DNA from: Bacillus_BA fengqiuensis
GTDB taxonomy: Bacteria; Bacillota; Bacilli; Bacillales; Bacillaceae_H
Reading direction: 5' to 3' (one strand)
Length of the DNA stretch: 64,000 bases
Assembly: GCA_030813035.1 (NCBI GenBank)
Contig: JAUSTV010000005.1
Shown: positions 17,303 through 25,633 of the stretch, piece after piece
Position numbering within the stretch: position 1 is the stretch's first letter
Layout of the letters: every line of letters begins with the position of its first letter
Made by a program: the position numbers and the translations under genes
Notes under the pieces: generated by a model
What the model was told of the DNA's origin: nothing
Database searches by the model: none
The model's input: the letters and a program-made list of their open reading frames with translations, nothing else

Positions 17303-17977
17303 ATGGATTTTTTACGTATAGCTCTCGAGTTGTTCGTAGGCTTTTTCAGCTTGTTTTTTTTAACGAGGTTCCTCGGAAAAATGACGATTACCCAAATCAC
17401 GACCTTCGACTTTATTTCGGCCCTTGTGCTCGGTGAACTTGTTGGGAACGCTCTTTATGACCATGAAATTGGTTTGACTGAAATTTTATTTGCGGTGGCT
17501 TTTTGGGGGGTACTGATCTTTTCAACCGAAATCATTACACAGAAGAATATTCGGATTCGAGGCTTTTTGGAAGGCAAACCGTCCCTTGTCATCCATAAAG
17601 GAAAAATTCAATATGATGAACTGAAGAAAAATCACTTGGATATTGACCAACTTCAGCATTTGCTTCGGGCTAAAGATGCGTTTTCCTTACGTGAAGTGGA
17701 ATATGCCATTTTAGAAACGAACGGGACGGTAAGTGTCTTGAAAAAGGCAGAGTATGCAACACCTACAAGAGCCGACCATAACATGCCAAATACTCCTCCC
17801 GCCTTGCCCATCACTTTCATTAGTGACGGCCGGCTTTTAAAGGAAAATTTAACTCTTAGCGGACTCAATGAAACATGGCTTCAAAAAGAGCTGTACAAAA
17901 AAGGCATCCGACACTATTCCCAAGTTTTATATGCCGAGTGGGAAGATGGAAATTCCCTGCATGTGGAAACGTATTAA
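17303..17977 (+). CDS. DUF421 membrane protein (YetF type)
   Basis: 224 residues from ATG 17303, 7 bases after AGGAG; an ATG at 17297 is too close to that site. Three hydrophobic helices occupy residues 1-80 (FVGFFSLFFLTRFLGKM is the typical first part), followed by the DUF421 soluble region: RGFLEGKPSLVIHKGKI, LLRAKDAFSLREVEYAILE, NGTVSVLKK. It is a paralogue of the longer protein at 22682-23545. In spore formers such proteins affect spore membrane properties; this copy is outside any spoVA operon and has no C-terminal extension, so its role is unclear. Confidence 0.88.
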   Translation: MDFLRIALELFVGFFSLFFLTRFLGKMTITQITTFDFISALVLGELVGNALYDHEIGLTEILFAVAFWGVLIFSTEIITQKNIRIRGFLEGKPSLVIHKGKIQYDELKKNHLDIDQLQHLLRAKDAFSLREVEYAILETNGTVSVLKKAEYATPTRADHNMPNTPPALPITFISDGRLLKENLTLSGLNETWLQKELYKKGIRHYSQVLYAEWEDGNSLHVETY

Positions 17978-18031
17978 ACGGCTTTGATTTCCGCATAAAT
18001 TAAACTGTCAATCAGCAGCGATTACATAAAA

Positions 18032-18080
18032 TGCCGCTCACTCATCTAGTGATCACGACCCATATATGCGTGATGAGCGG
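18032..18080 (+). terminator. hairpin after the DUF421 gene
   Basis: GCCGCTCA-type left arm near 18033-18045 pairs with GATGAGCGGC near 18070-18079. No long T-run follows. It overlaps the end of a possible minus-strand small gene. Confidence 0.4.
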
Positions 18081-18219
18081 CTATCCTATTTGTTGTAATG
18101 GTTCTCATGTCTTTTTCATCACCTGTTGCTTCCACTTCGGTATGAAACGGCACTTCTTGTTTATATGGATGAACATAGCCGCTATTGATGACACCGGTCA
18201 AGTAATAACGGTGTGTCAC
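18046..18219 (-). CDS. possible small protein
   Basis: 57 residues from a GTG at 18219, frame ending TAG. The peptide has a protein-like composition (THRYYLTGVINSGYVHPY, EVPFHTEVEATGDEK) and begins 64 bases after the stop of the 91-residue gene upstream. AGGAAAGAGG lies about 14 bases ahead of the start, which is rather far. It may be a real short gene or the tail of a decayed one. Confidence 0.4.
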   Translation of the reverse strand: MTHRYYLTGVINSGYVHPYKQEVPFHTEVEATGDEKDMRTITTNRIAAHHAYMGRDH

Positions 18220-18282
18220 TTCATTGGGACTTTCCTCTTTCCTATACTCCCCTTATACCATTTTGTTGATGGAGAGGATTGC

Positions 18283-18558
18283 TTAAATCACTTCGTTAAT
18301 CAGGCGCCCTTTTCCCGTTAGCTGCGCAAACATCTCTTCTACTTTCTCCCGTGTGTAAGCTGTTCTCTTCGAAGTTGTCTTCTGGACTTTCATACCTCGT
18401 TCTTCAGCAGATCCAAAAGGGGTGTCTGGATCATTCAACTTTCCTTCTATTCTTGGTTTCATCACCTTTGTTAACTTTTGATATTGATGTTTAACAGGAA
18501 CCGTACGATTAGCATATTGAGTGTATTGCTCATGATGAATCGGCAAGATATAACCCAT
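18283..18558 (-). CDS. small hypothetical protein
   Basis: 91 residues, ATG after GAGGAGGAA. Basic and hydrophilic, with MGYILPIHHEQYTQYANR at the start and TREKVEEMFAQLTGKGRLINEVI split near the end; the C-terminal part should be a helix. No membrane helix or known motif. It is divergent from yjcD, with 263 bases between them. Small proteins of this look occur between yjcD and yjcF in Bacillus, so a spore role is possible but unsupported. Confidence 0.65.
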   Translation of the reverse strand: MGYILPIHHEQYTQYANRTVPVKHQYQKLTKVMKPRIEGKLNDPDTPFGSAEERGMKVQKTTSKRTAYTREKVEEMFAQLTGKGRLINEVI

Positions 18559-18821
18559 GTTTTTTCCTCCTCTATGCTTTCTTTCATTTTGTTTACCCTT
18601 TATAGGTTGACTAATAACAATGTTCCGGGTCTTTTACTATAAGATACGTTTTGATATGATAGTTTTTGACTGTTGTACAAACTTTTTTACGGTGAAGATA
18701 GGGAAAACCGTTTTCATACATCGTATTATTTTTATAGAGCAGGGGTTAATCAAGAAGGCATCATCAAAGCATAGAAGCTGCTAGCCATTAGAGCAGGAGA
18801 AAAGAAAGGAGGAGAACACTG

Positions 18822-21167
18822 TTGCTGGAACATGCAATACACCAAAGAAAAAAGATACATTTGTCCCGCCTTTCACGTGAAAAATACCAGTTGATTTATG
18901 AGGCGTGTCTACGTGAGGAAGTAACATGTCAGCATTGCGGGGAACCAGTCAGACTATATCTTGGCATTGAACAAGCTCCCCACTTTTATCACGCAGCCGC
19001 CCCGCACAGCCGTGCAGCATGCGAAGAAACAGGACCAGCAGCCTTTTCATTGCAGCTTGATAAAGATGAAGGAAAAAAAGAAGAACATACTGTACGAAAC
19101 GGGTTTCGGCTGCCTAAATCACGCCCTATCGGAGCGCAACCGGACAACAATTCCATTACTTGGAAACATTCAACATCCGTTGATCTTCTCCCTCCTTTTA
19201 AAAAACGTATTATTACGACAACGACCGACACCTCCCCCTACATTCAATCCCTGAAAGAGAAAGGGATTGTGCTGGATGCCTATCAATGGGAAGCGGTCAC
19301 GACGACTGAAGGCCCCCTTCTCATTTTGGCAGGAGCGGGAAGCGGTAAAACCCGAGTGCTGACAGCCCGGACAGCCTATATGATCCAGGAGAAAAAAATC
19401 GACCCTCGCTCTATCATGCTTGTCACGTTTACAGCAAAAGCCGCTAAGGAGATGAAACAGCGATTGCTTCATTACCCATCCATGTCGTCAGCTGTTGTTC
19501 AAAAACTGATTTCCGGTACCTTTCATAGTATTTTTTATAAAATGATTGCCCATTTTCAGCCGCAAGCCTGGAATATGGACCGGCTGCTCAAATGGGAATG
19601 GCAGAAAGAACAAATCGTGAAAGAAGCCGGACGAGAGCTTCATTTAGATGAACGTGAATTTGCTTATGACCAGGCCTTACAGCAAATCAGCTATTGGAAA
19701 AATACGTTGACCGCTGTGCAAGACGTGCGGCCTGCAAGCCAATGGGAAGAACGGGTTCACTACTTGTATAAACATTATGAAATGAAAAAACAAAGAGAAA
19801 AGCTTTTTGACTTTGATGATATGCTGTATGGATGCTATACCATGTTAAAGGAAAACCCTTCTCTTCTTGCACGGTATCAAGAAAGACTGCGTTATTTTTT
19901 GATCGACGAGTTTCAGGACATCAACAAAGTCCAATATGAAATCATGAAAATGCTGAGCGCAGGTTCTGCTAATTTATGTGCTGTCGGTGATGACGATCAA
20001 TCGATTTACGCGTTTCGGGGGAGTAATCCTTCCTTTATTTTGAACTTTAAAGATGACTTTGCCGGTACAAAAACGGTGACTTTAAGCGAAAACTATCGTT
20101 CCTCTCATAATATTGTCGCGTCCGCCAATAAAGTCATTGCCCTCAATAAAGAAAGACATGAAAAAAAGATGTTCGCCCAGTTCGATAACAACGTGTACCC
20201 AATGATGTTTTTTCCTTACGATGAAGAAGAAGAAGCAACGATGATTGTCACGGATATAAAAGAGAAGATTCAACAAGGCGCGCAGCCTTCTGATTTTTCC
20301 ATTCTATATAGAACACATTCTTCATCACGGGCTGTATTCGAACGATTAACGCAGTCCAACTTGCCATTTATGGTGGAACAAGATACAGAATCCTTCTATC
20401 AGCGCCGTATTGTACGAAGCATGCTCGGATTTTTGCGCTTAAGCATGAATCCCAACGATACAAAAGCCATGCAGGATTTGCTCATGTCGTTATTTTTAAA
20501 ACAATCCGCTTTGAATGATGTGAAAGCTTTCAGTATTTTGAATGACGTTTCCCTTGTCAAAGCCTTAACTTTTTTAGAAAATTTACAGCCGTTTCAGCAA
20601 AAAAAGCTGAAAAAGATTGTACCGCTGTTCGCTTCCCTCAAGACGCTATCACCGCTTGCCGCTCTTGAAATGATTGAAAAAGATATGGGGTTTGACGAGT
20701 TTGTCAAAAAGCGTGGAAATGAAGGAAACATGATGGAAAAAGGCTCTGACGATGTGCGGGATTTAAAAGTCGTAGCCCGAAAATTCCAATCGGTTTCCGA
20801 ATTAATCGAACATGCAGACCATATGACTGCCATGAATAAAGAAATGAAACAGCTTAGCAAACAGTTTCGTGACAGTGTCCAGCTTTCGACCATTCATCGG
20901 GCGAAAGGGTTGGAGTATAAGTATGTATATGTGTTGAGCAGCGTAGACGGAGGCATTCCGCATGATTACGCCCTCGATTCTTATCGGAACGGAGAAGAAG
21001 GAGCGCTTGAAGAAGAACGGCGTCTACTATATGTGGCCATGACCCGTGCCCAGCTTTCGCTGTATTTATCGGTGCCGCAAACACGCCGCGGCAAAACGGC
21101 TTACCCGTCTCGGTTTATTAAGCCATTTCTCACTAAGTCACCGAAACGTCCGGTCGCTGCCACATAA
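18822..21167 (+). CDS. yjcD: YjcD, UvrD/PcrA-type helicase with CoiA-like zinc domain
   Basis: 781 residues from TTG after AAAGGAGGAG. Residues about 16-70 form a zinc-finger-like unit (CQHC at 36-39, PHFYH at 52-56, Cys66) that resembles the N-terminus of CoiA encoded at 48206-49390. Then comes a full SF1A helicase: Walker A AGAGSGKT at 170-177, TFHS, LIDEFQD, GDDDQSIYAFRG, ENYRSS, TIHRAKGLEYKYV and LLYVAMTRA. It should unwind DNA 3' to 5' with ATP. Compared with PcrA it has an extra N-terminus and a shorter C-terminal region. It sits between spoVIF and small unknown genes, as in B. subtilis. The repair or recombination step it serves is unknown. Confidence 0.92.
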   Translation: MLEHAIHQRKKIHLSRLSREKYQLIYEACLREEVTCQHCGEPVRLYLGIEQAPHFYHAAAPHSRAACEETGPAAFSLQLDKDEGKKEEHTVRNGFRLPKSRPIGAQPDNNSITWKHSTSVDLLPPFKKRIITTTTDTSPYIQSLKEKGIVLDAYQWEAVTTTEGPLLILAGAGSGKTRVLTARTAYMIQEKKIDPRSIMLVTFTAKAAKEMKQRLLHYPSMSSAVVQKLISGTFHSIFYKMIAHFQPQAWNMDRLLKWEWQKEQIVKEAGRELHLDEREFAYDQALQQISYWKNTLTAVQDVRPASQWEERVHYLYKHYEMKKQREKLFDFDDMLYGCYTMLKENPSLLARYQERLRYFLIDEFQDINKVQYEIMKMLSAGSANLCAVGDDDQSIYAFRGSNPSFILNFKDDFAGTKTVTLSENYRSSHNIVASANKVIALNKERHEKKMFAQFDNNVYPMMFFPYDEEEEATMIVTDIKEKIQQGAQPSDFSILYRTHSSSRAVFERLTQSNLPFMVEQDTESFYQRRIVRSMLGFLRLSMNPNDTKAMQDLLMSLFLKQSALNDVKAFSILNDVSLVKALTFLENLQPFQQKKLKKIVPLFASLKTLSPLAALEMIEKDMGFDEFVKKRGNEGNMMEKGSDDVRDLKVVARKFQSVSELIEHADHMTAMNKEMKQLSKQFRDSVQLSTIHRAKGLEYKYVYVLSSVDGGIPHDYALDSYRNGEEGALEEERRLLYVAMTRAQLSLYLSVPQTRRGKTAYPSRFIKPFLTKSPKRPVAAT

Positions 21168-21230
21168 CTGAACCGAGAGTGGCGCTTCCCTTTTACATGG
21201 GATAAATGAACAAAATAACTTCAAACAATA

Positions 21231-21333
21231 GAAAGACCCCGTCGCAAAATTCCTGATTTTATTCGATTTCCATGACGGGGCCTTTCGAGAGGATGATCCA
21301 AAAGGATGTTTTTTATCCTTTTGGATCATCCTC
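21231..21333 (-). repeat. gene-end double hairpin, copy 4
   Basis: Faces spoVIF: hairpin 1 (21289-21333, GAGGATGATCCAAAAGGAT with its complement) touches the stop codon; hairpin 2 (21231-21244 GAAAGACCCCGTCG with TGACGGGGCCTTTC at 21273-21286) lies beyond it. Confidence 0.85.
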
Positions 21334-21588
21334 TTATTTGTTGTTTAACATTTTGGCAATGGTTCCAAAGTCAATTGAATCACCATTATTTGTGATTGCT
21401 TTAACAATTTTATCTTCTTTGTCTTTTGTTACCTTTTTATTGGCAATTTCAGAAACCCGTTGCACAATACCGCGAACAGTGTTTTCATCTTTGAAGTTGG
21501 CATTTTGCAAAGAACCTGCCAGCTCCATTAAATCCTTCATATTGACACCCGTTTTTTTCTCAATGTTTTTGAAGATATTGTTATCCAT
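21334..21588 (-). CDS. spoVIF: SpoVIF sporulation protein
   Basis: 84 residues, ATG after AAGGAGGG. The sequence (FKNIEKKTGVNMKDLMELA, RGIVQRVSEIANKKVTKD, DSIDFGTIAKMLNNK) matches the SpoVIF/YjcC family as remembered; in B. subtilis it is made under SigK-GerE control and is needed for proper coat assembly and spore resistance. It is a small soluble helical protein. It lies beside yjcD and a YjcZ-type gene, both in the same relative position as in B. subtilis. Confidence 0.9.
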   Translation of the reverse strand: MDNNIFKNIEKKTGVNMKDLMELAGSLQNANFKDENTVRGIVQRVSEIANKKVTKDKEDKIVKAITNNGDSIDFGTIAKMLNNK

Positions 21589-21689
21589 GATGACACCCTC
21601 CTTTTTTGCTTATATATGGTATGTGTCCATCTCTAAACTGGTGATACATTTGCCCATATTTTCTTCCCTCCCGCTTGTCTCAGAAAAAA

Positions 21690-21722
21690 AAAGTACGAGT
21701 GCCCAACACTCGTACTTTATTT
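21690..21722 (-). terminator. terminator of the YjcZ-type gene
   Basis: AAAGTACGAGTG and CACTCGTACTTT arms; on the minus strand nine T residues follow. Confidence 0.85.
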
Positions 21723-21759
21723 CGCGTTTTATCTTTCAGGAGGGAATCATTTGGGGGTA

Positions 21760-21885
21760 TTAGCAGCAGAAAGCTGCACCAACGATGATTAATAAGATGA
21801 ATAATACTACGATTAACGCGAAACCACCGCCGTATCCGCAGCCGCCATAACCATATCCGCCGTATCCGCAATATCCGTAACCCAT
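21760..21885 (-). CDS. YjcZ-type tiny sporulation protein
   Basis: 41 residues, ATG 10 bases after GAGGAGGTG. The first half is Gly/Tyr/Cys-rich (GYGYCGYGGYGYGG), the second half a single hydrophobic helix (FALIVVLFILLIIVGAAF) ending CC. This is the YjcZ/CotG-like small spore protein pattern that is often annotated as a sporulation protein in Bacillaceae. Probably membrane-inserted in the spore or mother cell. Confidence 0.85.
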   Translation of the reverse strand: MGYGYCGYGGYGYGGCGYGGGFALIVVLFILLIIVGAAFCC

Positions 21886-22166
21886 GCTTTTGCACCTCCT
21901 CTTTCCTTGTTCTCTAATACAATATGAAACCGGAACGAAAAACGTATGGGCTATTTTCATAATTTCTTTTGAGTATTTTTCTGCATATATCGATTTAAAA
22001 CATGTAAGGGCGGATTCAAGATGTCTGAATCACCGATTGTACATGTCTCTCTATGGAACGAAAGTGGAATGTATATAGATTCATTTCCATACGTCATTGA
22101 ACATCGTTTAAAAGATCATAAACAGCTAAAGAATGTTTAGAAGCCTTATGCTTTCGAAACGAGTCC
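21886..22166. other. intergenic region with one doubtful short frame
   Basis: Between minus-strand spore genes. Apart from the short plus-strand frame at 22021-22140 nothing was identified. Confidence 0.5.
22021..22140 (+). CDS. doubtful 39-residue protein
   Basis: ATG at 22021 behind AAGGGCGG, giving MSESPIVHVSLWNESG and so on to a TAG. The site is plausible and the composition normal, but nothing supports conservation. Listed as a possibility only. Confidence 0.3.
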   Translation: MSESPIVHVSLWNESGMYIDSFPYVIEHRLKDHKQLKNV

Positions 22167-22358
22167 TTACGATGAATGGAACGGGTCGTGCAAATCCATT
22201 TGATCCAATAATTCAACCACTCTCTCTTGATCCTTCATTTTCTCAAGCTGTTGAGAGATGCGCTGGAAGTTTTTTTCTTCCCGTCGGATAGATTCCTTAT
22301 GCCTTCCCATCACATGCGTTTCAAAAAATTTTTCAAACTCTTCTTCAAATGCCACCAT
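22167..22358 (-). CDS. small charged helical protein
   Basis: 63 residues from ATG 22358, 8 bases after GGAGG; a GTG at 22364 is too close to the site. It is almost wholly charged helix: EEEFEKFFETHVMGRHKES, KNFQRISQQLEKMKDQERV. No signal peptide or membrane helix. It lies between the YjcZ-type gene and the spoVA2-type operon, on the same strand, but a repeat and the operon terminator separate it from the latter. Function unknown. Confidence 0.6.
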   Translation of the reverse strand: MVAFEEEFEKFFETHVMGRHKESIRREEKNFQRISQQLEKMKDQERVVELLDQMDLHDPFHSS

Positions 22359-22426
22359 TTTCACCGCCTCCGTACACTATATTCACATGTGTAAAACCAG
22401 TGCTTATACTTCTTACTAAGAAACCA

Positions 22427-22589
22427 TAAAGGAAACTTCCATCGGTGGAGGTTTTCCTTCATCCCCCACTTAAACTTCCGCGATGGCTAAAGAACGAAGA
22501 CTAAGAACGCGACGTCAATCTCCACGTCTTCGCTAGCACATCCTGTGCGTCGGAAGCGGGGGTCTTACTGCCCGTTAATGAGGGATAAA
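22427..22589 (+). repeat. TAAAGGAAACTTCC repeat, type A full copy
   Basis: 163 bp from TAAAGGAAACTTCC to CCCGTTAATGAGGGATAAA, with the order: GGTGGAGGTTTTCC/CCCCCAC hairpin, AAACTTCCGCGATGGC, GAAGACTAAGAACGCGACGTC, GCACATCCTGTGC hairpin, GGAAGCGGGGGTCTTACTGC. The middle hairpin loop differs from the copy at 44013-44327. Confidence 0.9.
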
Positions 22590-22647
22590 TGATGGGGCTG
22601 CTCCATAAACCTCTAATAGACCGCAAAAACTGATTTTTAAAAATAAA

Positions 22648-22684
22648 AAACCTGTTTTGTCTGTGAGACAAAACAGGTCTTTTA
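22648..22684 (-). terminator. terminator of the spoVA2-type operon
   Basis: ACCTGTTTTGTCT and AGACAAAACAGGT arms around GTG, with an A-rich run (T on the minus strand) beyond it. Confidence 0.8.
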
Positions 22685-23545
22685 TTCGGGCTGACTTAAA
22701 AATGGATGTAAACGTTCAATCAGCTTTTTTACTTTCCGCGCTTGCTTTTCAAAGGCGAAGCTTCGTTCTCCTTTGAATTGCAGTGCCAGCCAATCGAGTT
22801 CTGCTTCACATTTTTTTAAGGCTGCGAGTAAAAGCTGACGATCCGTTACAGGCGGAAGAGGCAGCCGGTCATCATATAAATCAAGAAACAATTCACCCTT
22901 ACTGTCAATTTGTGCTAAAAAGACTTCACTGATTTCATAGCCTTTTTGCTCAATTTTTGTTTTCAGCCACTGCCTTGTGTGCCCGGACATCTGCAGCGGT
23001 TCATCTAAAATAACGCCATCCATGATGACGGTTTGCGGTTCTTTTTCTCGGGTATACTTCGTAAACAGTTGCTCGACGGTTACAGGCTGCTTCTCCGTTT
23101 TCAATAAAACACTTATATCCCCATTTGCCTCTAATGTAGCAAACTCTACATCCGCCAAACGAAAAACATCTTTTTTTCGAAGCTGTTCGAGTAATTCATC
23201 TGTCGTATATTTTTCACGTTTGAGATTTTTCTCCAGAACCCGCCCTCCTTGAATGAATACGGTGGAATTTCCTTCCACAAAATCACGGAACCCCTTACTT
23301 CTGAGCGAAATTTGGGCAATAATGATCGGTGTGAGTACCCATATTAAAATACTCGTCAGACCGTTTACTATATTCAATTCAATATCCATCGACAGCGTAC
23401 CGGCGATATCCCCAACAGTAATACCTACAATGTATTCAAAAAAAGACAGCTTGGATAGTTGCTTCTTCCCTAATAATTTCGTCACAATAAATAATCCGGC
23501 AATAATTGAAATAGAACGTATTGCGATTTGAATCCATTCTGCCAT
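22682..23545 (-). CDS. DUF421 membrane protein with DUF1657-like tail (2Duf type)
   Basis: 287 residues, ATG after AAAGGAG. Residues 1-85 hold three helices (ISIIAGLFIVTKLLGKKQL is typical of DUF421). Residues 90-215 are the soluble DUF421 part: FRDFVEGNSTVFIQGG, LRKKDVFRLADVEFATLE, DGVILDEPLQMSG. The last 55 residues (LLLAALKKCEAELDWLALQ and on) form helices that resemble DUF1657. A DUF421-DUF1657 protein called 2Duf, encoded with spoVA2mob operons, raises wet-heat resistance of Bacillus spores; this protein has that order and context. The paralogue at 17303 lacks the tail. Last gene of the operon, 18 bases after the DUF1657 gene. Confidence 0.88.
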   Translation of the reverse strand: MAEWIQIAIRSISIIAGLFIVTKLLGKKQLSKLSFFEYIVGITVGDIAGTLSMDIELNIVNGLTSILIWVLTPIIIAQISLRSKGFRDFVEGNSTVFIQGGRVLEKNLKREKYTTDELLEQLRKKDVFRLADVEFATLEANGDISVLLKTEKQPVTVEQLFTKYTREKEPQTVIMDGVILDEPLQMSGHTRQWLKTKIEQKGYEISEVFLAQIDSKGELFLDLYDDRLPLPPVTDRQLLLAALKKCEAELDWLALQFKGERSFAFEKQARKVKKLIERLHPFLSQPE

Positions 23546-23563
23546 TCTGTAGACTCCTTTTAT

Positions 23564-23773
23564 TTAATGAAAACGCATGCCGTTTGTGAGCTCATGCTCG
23601 AGCCCCTGAAGCTGTTTTCTCAGCTCTCCTACTAATTCTTCCGTCTCCATTATCGCTTCATGAAAAACGACTTGTGACTCTTCTTCCGTTGCCTGTAAAG
23701 CATATTGCTGAAGCATGGCATGAATGTTTTTCGCGTTTACACAACATTGTTTAACTTGTAGAAATAATGTCAT
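23564..23773 (-). CDS. DUF1657 small protein
   Basis: 69 residues, ATG after AAAGGATGAGAGG in the gap behind spoVAEb. LQVKQCCVNAKNIHAMLQQ, ALQATEEESQVVFHEAI and LRKQLQGLEHEL match the DUF1657 pattern of a short helical hairpin. Small DUF1657 genes accompany spoVA2-type operons. No export signal. It probably works in the spore with the DUF421 partner encoded next, but the biochemical role is not known. Confidence 0.85.
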   Translation of the reverse strand: MTLFLQVKQCCVNAKNIHAMLQQYALQATEEESQVVFHEAIMETEELVGELRKQLQGLEHELTNGMRFH

Positions 23774-23779
23774 GTCCTC

Positions 23780-24136
23780 TCATCCTTTCGGCTTGAATAG
23801 TGCGGCCCCTATAAAACCGAACACGATGGCTGCGGAAATTCCCGAGCTTGTCACCTCGAACATGCCCGTCAGTACTCCAACGATTCCATGCTTACCCGCT
23901 TCCTGCATAGCGCCGTGAACAAGTGAATTTCCAAAGCTTGTGATCGGGATTGTTACCCCAGCCCCCGCAAAAGCGATAAGCGGCTCATATAGACCAAATC
24001 CATCTAGAATTGCTCCCGCTACTACAAGGGAGCTAAGGGTATGCGCAGGTGTCAATTTAAATACGTCCATTAAAACCTGTCCAATCACACAGATGATTCC
24101 GCCAATGACGAATGCCCAAAAAAACATCGCTGCCAT
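23780..24136 (-). CDS. spoVAEb: SpoVAEb, spore DPA channel component
   Basis: 118 residues from ATG 24136, after AGGAGGG; the longer frame upstream lies inside spoVAD. It is very hydrophobic with about four helices: MFFWAFVIGGIICVIGQ, LDGFGLYEPLIAFAGAG, TIPITSFGNSLVHGA, IVFGFIGAALF. SpoVAEb is an inner-membrane part of the SpoVA complex, which moves calcium-dipicolinate into and out of the spore core. The ATG comes one base after the spoVAD stop, so translation is coupled. Confidence 0.93.
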   Translation of the reverse strand: MAAMFFWAFVIGGIICVIGQVLMDVFKLTPAHTLSSLVVAGAILDGFGLYEPLIAFAGAGVTIPITSFGNSLVHGAMQEAGKHGIVGVLTGMFEVTSSGISAAIVFGFIGAALFKPKG

Positions 24137-24137
24137 A

Positions 24138-25148
24138 TTACATCCCTCCTGCTTCAATTGATACGGCATGTGCAATACACGGAATGGTTTCTTGTTGCTG
24201 AAAGGTGAGCGGCGACAATAAAGCTCCTGTTGCAACAACCAGTAAACGCTGAATCTTTCCTTTTTTCATTTCGTTCAACAAATGTCCATATAATACGGTA
24301 GCAGAACAGCCTGGACCGCTCGCACCCGATAATACTGGCTGTCCTTCTCTATAAATCATGAGTCCACAGTCGTTATATCGTTCTTCTCTCAGGGAATATC
24401 CTTTTTGTTTTAAAAGCTCCAGCGAAACCTCTCTTCCTATTTTTCCTAAATCTCCTGTTACGATAAGATCATAGTAGTCTGGTGTTATTCCTCGATCTTT
24501 TAAATGGGCAATGATTGTGTCAACCGCTGCCGGCGCCATTGCTCCCCCCATATTAAAAGGGTCCGACAACCCCATATCGATGACACGCCCGATTGTTGCG
24601 CTCGTTACAACGGGGCCCATTCCTTTTTGAGCGACGACTGCCACTCCTGCTCCCGTGACGGTCCACTGAGCTGTCGGAGGCTTCTGGCCGCCGTATTCAG
24701 TCGGATAACGAAACTGCTTTTCAACAGCAGCATTATGACTAGAGGCACCGGTCAATACATAATTGGCTCCTTGGTGATTTACGAGGAAAGACGCCAGGGC
24801 AAGACCCTCCATAGAAGTTGAGCATGCCCCAAAAAGCCCGATATAAGGAATTTGATTCGTTCGGGCAGCAAAACTCGAAGGAGTGATTTGATTGATTAAA
24901 TCTCCCGCCAGAAAAAACTCCATATCTTCTTTTTGAAGGGAAGCTTTTGTCAAAGCCTTGTCCACTGCATCTTCTAACAATACACGATGTGCTTTTTCAT
25001 ACGAATCCTGCTCTATCCATAAATCTTCATGTAAAATATCAAAATCATCTGCTAAATTCCCATTTGCCTCAAACGGACCGCCTACTGTTCCTGTTGAAAT
25101 AATGACCGGCTTTTGCTGAAATATCCACGTTTGCTGTCCTTTTAACAT
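24138..25148 (-). CDS. spoVAD: SpoVAD, DPA-binding spore protein
   Basis: 336 residues from ATG 25148; the start overlaps the spoVAC stop as TAATG, so a longer in-frame start at 25163 is rejected. It has the thiolase-like fold of SpoVAD: STGTVGGPFEANG near the start, GACSTSMEGLALA (the Cys region), DLIVTGDLGKIGREV and SGASGPGCSATVLYG. SpoVAD binds dipicolinic acid on the outer face of the spore inner membrane. Length is normal and the frame intact, which matters since spoVAD is sometimes broken in spoVA2mob copies. Confidence 0.95.
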   Translation of the reverse strand: MLKGQQTWIFQQKPVIISTGTVGGPFEANGNLADDFDILHEDLWIEQDSYEKAHRVLLEDAVDKALTKASLQKEDMEFFLAGDLINQITPSSFAARTNQIPYIGLFGACSTSMEGLALASFLVNHQGANYVLTGASSHNAAVEKQFRYPTEYGGQKPPTAQWTVTGAGVAVVAQKGMGPVVTSATIGRVIDMGLSDPFNMGGAMAPAAVDTIIAHLKDRGITPDYYDLIVTGDLGKIGREVSLELLKQKGYSLREERYNDCGLMIYREGQPVLSGASGPGCSATVLYGHLLNEMKKGKIQRLLVVATGALLSPLTFQQQETIPCIAHAVSIEAGGM

Positions 25149-25621
25149 TACAACCCGCCCCACTGAATCAAAATCGTTTTAATCAACCCCACTATAAAAG
25201 CACTAAATACCCCAAACAAAATAACAGAACCTGCCATTTTAAACATATTTCCTCCCACTCCTAGTACAAACCCTTCCGTTCTATGTTCAATAGCTGCCGA
25301 AATTACGGCATTTCCAAACCCGGTTACGGGAACAGCACTGCCCGCGCCTGCAAACTGGGCAAGGCGGTCATATACCCCAAATCCCGTTAAAAGCATGGAA
25401 ATAAATATCATTGTCGCCACAGTTGGATGCCCGACCGTTAGCTCGGTAAAATTAAAGAAATACATGTACGTGTAAGATATGGCTTGCCCGATGATACAAA
25501 TGAACCCGCCCACTAAAAAAGCACGTATACAGTTTTTTAGAACGGGACGCTTCGTTTCTAATTTCTGCTCTAATTCTTGATATTGTTTTTGTGTAGGTGA
25601 AAATTGGTTATCTTTATTCAT
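25148..25621 (-). CDS. spoVAC: SpoVAC, mechanosensitive spore channel component
   Basis: 157 residues, ATG after AAAGAGG. A hydrophilic N-terminus (about 35 residues) is followed by four helices: AFLVGGFICIIGQAISY, VATMIFISMLLTGFGVYD, GSAVPVTGFGNAVISAA, MFKMAGSVILFGVFSAF. In B. subtilis SpoVAC acts as a mechanosensitive channel for DPA release. Related in sequence to SpoVAEb (GFGxYDxLAxFAGAGxxxPxTxFGN is shared). It overlaps spoVAD by one base. Confidence 0.95.
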   Translation of the reverse strand: MNKDNQFSPTQKQYQELEQKLETKRPVLKNCIRAFLVGGFICIIGQAISYTYMYFFNFTELTVGHPTVATMIFISMLLTGFGVYDRLAQFAGAGSAVPVTGFGNAVISAAIEHRTEGFVLGVGGNMFKMAGSVILFGVFSAFIVGLIKTILIQWGGL

Positions 25622-25633
25622 GCTTCTACCTCT

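Noticed and set aside
22427..22589. Naming the TAAAGGAAACTTCC family as a known ωRNA or bcr element
   Set aside because: The ends recall IS200/IS605-type right ends, but no transposase or nuclease gene is nearby and I cannot match it to a defined family from memory.
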